DNA from: Massilia putida
GTDB lineage: Bacteria > Pseudomonadota > Gammaproteobacteria > Burkholderiales > Burkholderiaceae_D
Length of the DNA stretch: 64,000 bases
NCBI RefSeq assembly: GCF_001941825.1
Contig: NZ_CP019038.1
Span: forward strand, 434,001-498,000
Direction: 5' to 3'
The notes under the pieces were generated by a model, which worked only from the letters and a program-made list of their open reading frames with translations, searched no databases and was not told the DNA's origin. Each line of letters begins with the position of its first letter. The first letter of the stretch is position 1. This document shows, one piece after another, positions 27,945 through 35,260 of the stretch. The translations under genes were made by a program, and so were the position numbers.

Positions 27945-29240
27945 TTAACGGATGCCGGCCATGGCCGGGGCATCCGTTTTCAGGGGCGGCCGCGGACCGG
28001 TCTCGCGGACCAGCGTCCAGACGACGATCGCCGCCAGCACGTCGAACACGGCCAGCACGACGAACATCGGGCTGTAGCCCACGTGCGCGACCACGAGGCC
28101 GAACAACAGCGTGAACAAGGTCGCCCCCAGATAGCCCGACATGCCGGCCAGGCCCGTGGCGGTCGCCACCTCGTGCTTGCCGAAGACGTCGGACGTGATC
28201 GCATACAGCGCGCCGGACAGCGTCTGGTGCGCGAATCCGCCGATGCACAGCAGGAAGATCGCTGTGTACGGGCTCGCCACGAGGCCGATGCATCCCGGAG
28301 CGATCATGCACAGGGAGCCGAACGCCATCACCCATTTACGCGACGCGAACAAGGAGACCTTGAAGTGCCGGTGCACGAAGGGCTGCAGATAGCCGCCCAG
28401 CACGCAGCCGATGTCCGCGGCCAGGAACGGCAGCCACGCGAACGCGGCGATCTCCTTCAGGTCCATATGGCGTTCCGTCGCCATGTACAGCGGGATCCAC
28501 GCGTTGAACGTCTGCCAGGCCGGCTCCGACAGGAAGCGCGGGATCGCGATGGACCAGAAATTCCGGCTGCGGCCGATCTCGCGCCACGACGCCCTCGACG
28601 TGCCGTCCTGGCGTTTCGCTTCCTGGCCCGACAGGATGCGGTCGCGCTCCGCGTCCGACAGCAGCTTCTGGTCGCGCGGGTGCTTGTAGAACACGGTCCA
28701 CAGCAGGGTCCACGCGATGCCCAGCATGCCGACGATGACGAAGGCCCACTGCCAGCCCGCGTGCAGGATCGCCCACACGACGAGCGGCGGCGCGCACAGG
28801 GCGCCGATCGACGAACCGATGTTGAACCAGCCGATGGCGACCGAGCGCTCCTTCGCGGGGAACCATTCCGTCGTCGCCTTGATGCCGGCCGGGATGCCCG
28901 CCGCTTCCGTGAGGCCCAGCAGGCCGCGGAACAAGGCCATGCTCTGCCAGCCGGACGCCAGCGCCGCGCAGGCGCACGCCAGCGACCACGCGAACGCGAA
29001 CACGGCGAAGCCGATCTTGGTGCCGATGGCGTCCAGCACGAAGCCGGCCACCGGTTGCATGACGGCGTAACAAACCTGCCACGCGACGACGATGTACGAA
29101 TATTGCTTCGTATCGATGTGCAGGTCCGCCATCATGGTCGGCGCCGCGACGGACAGGGTGTTGCGGGCCAGGTAGTTGACGATCAGGCCGAGCGTGACCA
29201 GCCCCACCATCCACCAGCGCATGCCTCTCATTGTCTTCAT
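27945..29240 (-). CDS. exuT: Major facilitator transporter, hexuronate type (ExuT-like)
   Basis: A proton symporter of the anion:cation symporter branch, predicted to import galacturonate and glucuronate. Twelve membrane segments can be traced. The early stretch RWWMVGLVTLGLIVNYLARN is characteristic of ExuT/GudP/DgoT members. A charged loop in the middle (about residues 190-225) joins the two halves. The length of 431 is normal. An AGGAGACAAC site precedes the ATG. The substrate is assigned mainly from its place between uxaB and kdgK. Confidence 0.85.
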   Translation of the reverse strand: MKTMRGMRWWMVGLVTLGLIVNYLARNTLSVAAPTMMADLHIDTKQYSYIVVAWQVCYAVMQPVAGFVLDAIGTKIGFAVFAFAWSLACACAALASGWQSMALFRGLLGLTEAAGIPAGIKATTEWFPAKERSVAIGWFNIGSSIGALCAPPLVVWAILHAGWQWAFVIVGMLGIAWTLLWTVFYKHPRDQKLLSDAERDRILSGQEAKRQDGTSRASWREIGRSRNFWSIAIPRFLSEPAWQTFNAWIPLYMATERHMDLKEIAAFAWLPFLAADIGCVLGGYLQPFVHRHFKVSLFASRKWVMAFGSLCMIAPGCIGLVASPYTAIFLLCIGGFAHQTLSGALYAITSDVFGKHEVATATGLAGMSGYLGATLFTLLFGLVVAHVGYSPMFVVLAVFDVLAAIVVWTLVRETGPRPPLKTDAPAMAGIR

Positions 29241-29343
29241 GTTGTCTCCTCAGGCGCTTTCCATGTCAAAAAATGCGCGCAAGATCCCGGGCCGCCCGGC
29301 GCGGATGCGCCGGCGGTCTCTCTCGATCGGTTGTCGTTCGTGC

Positions 29344-30783
29344 TTACGCGAGCAGCGCGCGGATGCCCTGCTCTTCGATGTCTCGCAGGTTCGCGGCCAG
29401 TTGCGCCGCCAGCCCCGGAACGAGGTTCAAGTCCCTGCCCCACAGCGCGGCGTGCGCGAGCCAGCCATGGGCCAGGTCGTCCAGCGTCCACGCCTTGGCC
29501 GCCACCTTGTCCCAGCCGGCGCGGAACCACGCCAGGGTGGCCGCATCGTCGGCCAGGTCGATGACGCCGCCGCGGTACAGCACCATCGTCGCGGCCATCG
29601 CCAGCACCAGGCGGCGCGGCAGGCGGCCGTCGTTGAGGTCCGCGTAGCGCAGCAGTTGCGGCATCACGCGCGCGGCGAACTTGCTCCAGCTGTTCAACGC
29701 GATCGATGCGAGCCGGTGGTGGATCGCCGGGTTGCGGAAGCGGCGCAGCACGTCCTCCGCGAAGGCCTCCAGCTCGGCGCGGTCCATTTCCAGCGCCGGG
29801 ATGATCTCTTCATCGATCGCCGCGCGCAGGAACGTTCCGACCTGCGCGTCGTCGACGGCCGGGCCGACCGCTTCCAGGCCGGCCAGCAGCGCGACCGGCA
29901 CGAGGGTCGTGTGGCCGCCGTTCAGGATGCCCACCTTGCGCTTTTTGTACGGCGTGATGTCGTCGACGAGCTTCACGTTCAAGCCGCTGCCCGCCAGTTT
30001 CAGTTCCTCGCCCACCGAGGCCGGGCCCTGGATCACGAACAGGTAGTAGTATTCGGCGGCGACCAGGAACGGATCGGCGTACCCGAGTTCGCGTTCGATC
30101 TGTCCGGCGTCCGCGGCCGGATAGCCGGTGACGATGCGGTCAACGAGCGTATTGCAGAACGTGCAGGCGTCGCCGATCCAGGCCGCGAAGCCGGTCGGCA
30201 GCTGCCACAGGCGGGCATAGTGCAGCACGGCCTCCTTGAGCGCCGCGCCGTTCCTGTCGATCAGTTCGCACGGCAGCAGCACGAGGCCCTTGTCCTGTGC
30301 GCCTTCGAATGCGGTGTAGCGCGCGAACAGCAATTGCGTGAGCTTGGCCGGGAACGTGACGGGCGGCGCGTCGTCGAAGCGGTCGGTGTCGTTGACGGCG
30401 ATGCCCGCTTCCGTCGTGTTGGAGACGACGAAGCGGAGAACCGGGTTCGCGGCCTGCGCCAGATAGTCGCCGTACATCGTGGCCGGGTCGATCTCGCGCT
30501 GCACGCATTCGACGGTACGATATTGCTTCACCGGCTGGCCGGCTTCATCGAGCCCGCGTACGAGGACGGTGAACAGGCCGTCCTGCACGTCCAGCAGCGG
30601 CACGTTCGAACCCCCGCGCGGGCGCACGACGACGACGCCGGCGTCGAGGCCCGTGCGTTCGTTGAGCAGGTCGACCTGCCAGTCGAAGAAGCCGCGCATG
30701 AAGTTCCCCTGGCCGAATTGCAGGATCTTGACGGGCAGCGCGAACGGGGCGGTGCGGCGGAGTGCGGTCATGGTCGGTTCCAT
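29344..30783 (-). CDS. uxaB: Tagaturonate reductase (altronate oxidoreductase)
   Basis: NADH-dependent enzyme of the polyol dehydrogenase family that reduces D-tagaturonate to D-altronate. A nucleotide-binding start, ILQFGQGNFMRGFFDW, lies at about residues 20-35. The catalytic region contains KKRKVGILNGGHTTL (about 280-295), whose Lys and Asn-His residues match the mannitol dehydrogenase active site. The length of 479 is near that of E. coli UxaB (483). Its ATG at 30783 directly follows the uxaA stop; an alternative ATG at 30771 has a better-spaced GGAA. Confidence 0.9.
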   Translation of the reverse strand: MEPTMTALRRTAPFALPVKILQFGQGNFMRGFFDWQVDLLNERTGLDAGVVVVRPRGGSNVPLLDVQDGLFTVLVRGLDEAGQPVKQYRTVECVQREIDPATMYGDYLAQAANPVLRFVVSNTTEAGIAVNDTDRFDDAPPVTFPAKLTQLLFARYTAFEGAQDKGLVLLPCELIDRNGAALKEAVLHYARLWQLPTGFAAWIGDACTFCNTLVDRIVTGYPAADAGQIERELGYADPFLVAAEYYYLFVIQGPASVGEELKLAGSGLNVKLVDDITPYKKRKVGILNGGHTTLVPVALLAGLEAVGPAVDDAQVGTFLRAAIDEEIIPALEMDRAELEAFAEDVLRRFRNPAIHHRLASIALNSWSKFAARVMPQLLRYADLNDGRLPRRLVLAMAATMVLYRGGVIDLADDAATLAWFRAGWDKVAAKAWTLDDLAHGWLAHAALWGRDLNLVPGLAAQLAANLRDIEEQGIRALLA

Positions 30784-32394
30784 TCAAAGCGAGATATCGC
30801 GTTTCCAGAAGATGAAGTCGTATTGCTGCAAGCGGTCGGCCTTGCACTTGTAGCGGCCACCCGCGGTGTCCACCACCATGTCGAACAGGCCCTTCGCCAC
30901 GTCGGGCAGCGCCTTGCCTTCGATGATAGGACCGCAGTCGTAGTCGATCAGGTCCGCCAGTTTCGCGGCCACGCGGCTGTTGCTGGAGATTTTCAGCACG
31001 GGGACGATCGGATTGCCGGTCGGCGTGCCGAGGCCCGTCGAGAACAGCACGACGTTCGCACCCGACGCCACGATGCCCGTCACGGATTCGACGTCGCCGC
31101 CCGGGGTGCACAGCAGCGCGAGGCCCGGTTTGTCGGTCTGCTCGCCGTAGTCCAGCACGGAGACGATGGGCGACGTGCCGCCCTTCTTCGCGGCGCCGGC
31201 CGATTTCATCGCGTCCGTGATCAAGCCGTCGCGGATATTGCCGGGGCTCGGGTTGTCGGCGAAATGCGTGCCGACCGCGAGCGCGCGCTGTTCGAAGTCG
31301 CGCATCATGCCAAGGAAGCGGCGCTTGTCGTCGTCCTCGACGCAGCGCTCGATCAGGCTCGCTTCCACGCCGCACAGTTCCGGGAACTCGGCGAGGATCG
31401 ACGAGCCGCCGACGGCGACCACCATGTCGGACACATAGCCCATCGCGGGATTGGCGGAGATGCCGGAAAAGCCGTCGGAGCCGCCGCACTTCACCCCGAT
31501 CTTCAGGTGCGACAGCGGTACCGGTCGGCGCCGGACCTTGTTGGCTTCCTTCAGATGCGTGAGCGTATCCTGCAGCACCGCCTTCATCATTTTTTCTTCG
31601 CTGTCCCACTGCTGCTGTTCGTAGATCAGCACGGGCTTGTCGAAGTTCGGGTTCTGCTTCGCGAGGGCATCGTTGAACATGGCGATCTGCGCGTTCTGGC
31701 AGCCCAGGGAAAACACGGTGATGCCGGCCACGTTCGGGTGGTCGGCATACGCGGCCAGGATCTTGCACAGCGAGCGCGCGTCCGCGCGGGTGCCGCCGCA
31801 GCCGCCGTTGTGCGTGATGACGCGCACGCCGTCCACGTTCGGGAACGGCCGCACGACCGGCTTCGGCGCGTCCATGTCTTCGCCCAGCAGCTGGAACGTG
31901 AGCGAGGCGAGATCGTTGGTCGCGTAACCGAGCGGCCCTTCCAGCGCATTGCGCAGGTGCTCGACGTTGCGGTTTTCGCAGAACACGAGCGGGAAGATCA
32001 GCCAGTAGTTCGCCGTGCCCACGCGGCCGTCCGCGCGCACGACGCCGTCGAACGTCGCTTCTTTCAGGTCGCCGACGTCCGGCGGGGTCCACGTATAAGG
32101 CTCTGTTTTCCCGCCCTTGTCGCCGATTTCCACTTCCGACGCGTAGTGAGTAAGATTGTCGGTCGTGACGGCTTCGCCCTTGCGGATCGGCTGCGTGGCC
32201 TTGCCGACGACGACGCCGTACATGCTCAAGAGGTCGCCCTCGGCGAAGGCGCGGCGCGCCAGCTTGTGCTTGGTCCTGACCGGCGTCGATACGAGGATGT
32301 TCTCCCCGTTCCACGTCACGACGTCACCCGGCGCCAGGTCGGTCAGGGCGACCAGCATGCTGTCGTCCGGGTGAATGCAGATCACTTTTTGCAT
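30784..32394 (-). CDS. uxaA: Altronate dehydratase
   Basis: Iron-dependent dehydratase converting D-altronate to 2-keto-3-deoxygluconate. A small SAF domain at the N-terminus (about residues 1-110) is joined to the large catalytic domain (about 130-535), as in E. coli UxaA. Cys residues in NGGCGGTRADA, SLGCQNAQI and KCGGSDGFSG are candidate metal ligands. At 536 residues it is about 40 longer than the E. coli enzyme. I chose the ATG at 32394. It sits between uxaC and uxaB in the operon. Confidence 0.9.
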   Translation of the reverse strand: MQKVICIHPDDSMLVALTDLAPGDVVTWNGENILVSTPVRTKHKLARRAFAEGDLLSMYGVVVGKATQPIRKGEAVTTDNLTHYASEVEIGDKGGKTEPYTWTPPDVGDLKEATFDGVVRADGRVGTANYWLIFPLVFCENRNVEHLRNALEGPLGYATNDLASLTFQLLGEDMDAPKPVVRPFPNVDGVRVITHNGGCGGTRADARSLCKILAAYADHPNVAGITVFSLGCQNAQIAMFNDALAKQNPNFDKPVLIYEQQQWDSEEKMMKAVLQDTLTHLKEANKVRRRPVPLSHLKIGVKCGGSDGFSGISANPAMGYVSDMVVAVGGSSILAEFPELCGVEASLIERCVEDDDKRRFLGMMRDFEQRALAVGTHFADNPSPGNIRDGLITDAMKSAGAAKKGGTSPIVSVLDYGEQTDKPGLALLCTPGGDVESVTGIVASGANVVLFSTGLGTPTGNPIVPVLKISSNSRVAAKLADLIDYDCGPIIEGKALPDVAKGLFDMVVDTAGGRYKCKADRLQQYDFIFWKRDISL

Positions 32395-32404
32395 GGTTGC
32401 CCAA

Positions 32405-33799
32405 TCAGAGCTTGAAATAGTTCTTGGCGTTTTCGTAGCAGATGCCGCGCACGATCGTGGCCAGCGCATCGTAGTCTTCCGGGTACTCGCCGGCCGCGAC
32501 CCATTCGCCCAGCTGGCGGCACACGAGGCGGCGGAAGTAGTCGTGCCGCGGGTAGGACGCGAAGCTGCGCGAGTCCGTCACCATGCCCACAAAAATGCCC
32601 AGCACGGAGTGGTTGCCGAACGCGAGGATCTGGTTCAGGTTGCCGAGTTTGTGGTCGTTGAACCACCAGGCCGGGCCGAACTGCACCTTGCCGGCGACGC
32701 TGCCGTCCTGGAAGTTACCGATCATCGTCGACAGCACGTCGTTCATCGCCGGATTCAGGTTGAACAGCATTGTCTTCGGCAGCTGCTTGTGCGCGTCCAG
32801 CGCGGACAGCAGCGCGACGAGGCCGTTACTGGTCGTCATGTCCGAGATCGAATCGAAGCCGGTGTCCGGTCCCAGCGTCTCCAGCATACGCTGGTTATTG
32901 TTGCGCATGGCGCCGATGTGGAAGCACATCGTCCAGTCGAATTTCGCGTACACCGCGCCGATGGCGCCAAGCAGGCCGCGCAGGTACTGGCCCTGTTCGA
33001 GGTCGCCCAGCAGCTCGCCGCGCATGCGCTTGGCGAACAGGCTTTCCAGCTGTTCGGCCGTCGCGGCCACGGCCGGCAGCGGGATGTCGATGGCGTGGTC
33101 GGAAATGCGGCCGCCGCGCGCATGGAAGTATTCGACGCGGTTGGCCAGGGCGGCGATCATCGATGCGAACGAGTCGATCTTCACGCCGGCCACCTCGGAC
33201 AGGCGCGCCACGTACTCATTGAAACCGGGGTGATTGATGCGCATGGCCTTGTCCGGACGGTAGGCCGGCAGCACGCGCGTCTTCAGCGCCGACTTCGCGA
33301 TCTCGGCGTGCTGCAGCAGGTCGTCGGCCGGATCGTCCGTCGTGCAGGCGATTTCCACGTTGGCCTGTTCCAGGAACGTCCAGGTATCCATCGTCGCCAG
33401 CTTGGCGTTTGCCTGTTCCCAGATCGCCTCGGCGTTTTTTTCGTTGATGATCAGGTCGATGCCGAAGATGCGGCGCAGCTCCAGGTGGCTCCAGTGGTAG
33501 ATCGGGTTGCCGATCGCGAGCGGCAGCACCTTGCAGAAGGCCAGGAATTTTTCCTTGTCCGGGCAGTCGCCCGTGCAGTATTCCTCGGGCACGCCCGCCG
33601 TGCGCATCAAGCGCCATTTGTAATGGTCGCCGCCCAGCCACAGTTCGGCGATGTTGCGGAAGGTCTTGCGCTCGGCGATCTCGCCCTGCTGCAGGTGCGA
33701 GTGGTAATCGATCACCGGCAGGTCGGCCGCGACCTCGTGGTACAGCTTGCGGGCCACGTCTGTCGTGAGGAGGAAATCCTGGTCCATGAAGGCGGTCAT
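32405..33799 (-). CDS. uxaC: Uronate isomerase
   Basis: Amidohydrolase-superfamily isomerase converting D-glucuronate to fructuronate and D-galacturonate to tagaturonate. The HSHL metal-site motif is at about residues 33-36 (IDYHSHLQQGE). Conserved stretches GDHYKWRLMR and a C-terminal WWFNDHK follow. The length of 464 is usual. An AAGGAG site precedes the ATG at 33799. It is the first gene of the operon, and its upstream region holds two AT palindromes. Confidence 0.93.
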   Translation of the reverse strand: MTAFMDQDFLLTTDVARKLYHEVAADLPVIDYHSHLQQGEIAERKTFRNIAELWLGGDHYKWRLMRTAGVPEEYCTGDCPDKEKFLAFCKVLPLAIGNPIYHWSHLELRRIFGIDLIINEKNAEAIWEQANAKLATMDTWTFLEQANVEIACTTDDPADDLLQHAEIAKSALKTRVLPAYRPDKAMRINHPGFNEYVARLSEVAGVKIDSFASMIAALANRVEYFHARGGRISDHAIDIPLPAVAATAEQLESLFAKRMRGELLGDLEQGQYLRGLLGAIGAVYAKFDWTMCFHIGAMRNNNQRMLETLGPDTGFDSISDMTTSNGLVALLSALDAHKQLPKTMLFNLNPAMNDVLSTMIGNFQDGSVAGKVQFGPAWWFNDHKLGNLNQILAFGNHSVLGIFVGMVTDSRSFASYPRHDYFRRLVCRQLGEWVAAGEYPEDYDALATIVRGICYENAKNYFKL

Positions 33800-33825
33800 G
33801 TCGTGTAGCTCCTTGGGTGTCTGAT

Positions 33826-33858
33826 CTGATATATCAGGATGGTATGCCTAATATATTA
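33826..33858. promoter_or_regulatory. Paired AT palindromes, candidate operator of the hexuronate operon
   Basis: CTGATATATCAG at 33826-33837 is a 12-bp perfect palindrome. TAATATATTA at 33849-33858 is a 10-bp palindrome. Both contain an ATATAT core flanked by A/G and T/C, and their centres are 22 bases apart (two helical turns). They lie 27-60 bases upstream of uxaC and about 110-140 upstream of the divergent purine permease. The GntR protein of the operon is the best candidate to bind. Confidence 0.55.
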
Positions 33859-33967
33859 CGGTGGCAAGCACTTTGTTGCCCGTTGTCCGGGTGTTATGCT
33901 TCGGTCATCGGACTTGCGATGCATATATGCAATAACCTGTCCGCAACCACCCTCCCCTGGAGACGAC

Positions 33968-35260
33968 ATGCTCGAACAATTATTCAAACTACGCCAGAGC
34001 GGCACCGACGTCCGGACGGAAGTCCTGGCAGGCCTGACCACCTTCCTGACGATGGCGTACATCATCTTTGTCAACCCGTCCATCCTCGGCGACGCCGGCA
34101 TGCCCAAAGATGCCGTGTTCGTCGCCACCTGCCTCGTGGCCGCGCTGGGCAGCCTCGTCATGGGCCTGTACGCCAACTATCCGATCGCGATGGCGCCGGG
34201 CATGGGCCTGAACGCGTATTTCGCCTACGCCGTCGTGCTGGGCATGAAGGTGCCCTGGCAGGCGGCGCTGGGCGCCGTGTTCGTGTCGGGCTGCCTGTTC
34301 ATCCTCGTGTCCGTGTTCGGACTGCGCGCGATGATCGTGAACGGCATCTCGCGCTCGCTGCGCGTCGCCATCACGGTGGGCCTGGGGATGTTTCTTGCCC
34401 TGATCGCGCTGAAGAGCGCCGGCATCGTCGTCGCCAGCCCGGCGACGCTCGTGCAGGCCGGCGACCTGCACAAGCCCGAGGCCATCATGGCCGTCGTCGG
34501 TTTCCTGCTGATCGTCACGCTGGACCGCCTGAAGGTGCGCGGCGCGATCCTGATCGGCATCGTCGTCGTGACGATCTTGAGCTTCTTCTTCGGCGGGAAC
34601 ACGTTCCACGGCCTCGTGTCGGCGCCGCCGTCGATCGCCCCCACGCTGCTGCACCTGGACGTCAAGGGTGCTTTAGGGGGCGGCATCCTGAACGTGGTCC
34701 TCGTGTTCTTCCTCGTGGAGTTGTTCGATGCGACCGGCACGCTGATGGGCGTCGCCAGCCGCGCGGGCTTGCTCGTGGAAGGCAAGATGGAACGCCTGAA
34801 CAAGGCGCTGCTGGCCGACAGCGCGGCCATCGTGGCCGGCTCCGTGCTGGGCACGTCGAGCACGACCGCGTACATCGAAAGCGCGGCCGGCGTGCAGGCC
34901 GGCGGCCGCACGGGCCTGACCGCGCTGACGGTGGCCGTGCTGTTCCTCGCCTGCCTGTTCATCGCGCCGCTGGCCGGCGTGGTGCCCGCCTACGCGACGG
35001 CGCCCGCGCTGCTGTTCGTCGCCTGCCTGATGCTGCGCGACCTCGGCGACATCGAATGGAACGACACGACCGAGGCCGTGCCGGCCGCGATCACGGCCCT
35101 CGTGATCCCGTTCACGTATTCGATCGCCGAAGGCATCGCGTTCGGGTTCATCACGTATGCGGCGCTGAAGCTGACGACGGGCCGCGCGCGCGAAGTGAAG
35201 CCGATCATCTGGGTGATCGCCGCCCTATTCGCCTTCAAGATCGTCTACATCGGCACCTGA
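33968..35260 (+). CDS. Purine permease, AzgA-like NCS2 family
   Basis: Predicted proton symporter for guanine, hypoxanthine or adenine. About twelve to fourteen membrane segments are visible over 430 residues. The AzgA-branch signature TFLTMAYIIFVNP is at residues 26-38, and GMGLNAYFAYAVV follows. A late ALLFVACLMLRDLGDIEWNDTTEAVPA region matches the substrate-site half. The ATG at 33968 follows a GGAG site; a longer N-terminal frame would add non-membrane residues without support. It overlaps the convergent GGDEF/EAL gene by 16 bases. The exact purine is not determined. Confidence 0.88.
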   Translation: MLEQLFKLRQSGTDVRTEVLAGLTTFLTMAYIIFVNPSILGDAGMPKDAVFVATCLVAALGSLVMGLYANYPIAMAPGMGLNAYFAYAVVLGMKVPWQAALGAVFVSGCLFILVSVFGLRAMIVNGISRSLRVAITVGLGMFLALIALKSAGIVVASPATLVQAGDLHKPEAIMAVVGFLLIVTLDRLKVRGAILIGIVVVTILSFFFGGNTFHGLVSAPPSIAPTLLHLDVKGALGGGILNVVLVFFLVELFDATGTLMGVASRAGLLVEGKMERLNKALLADSAAIVAGSVLGTSSTTAYIESAAGVQAGGRTGLTALTVAVLFLACLFIAPLAGVVPAYATAPALLFVACLMLRDLGDIEWNDTTEAVPAAITALVIPFTYSIAEGIAFGFITYAALKLTTGRAREVKPIIWVIAALFAFKIVYIGT

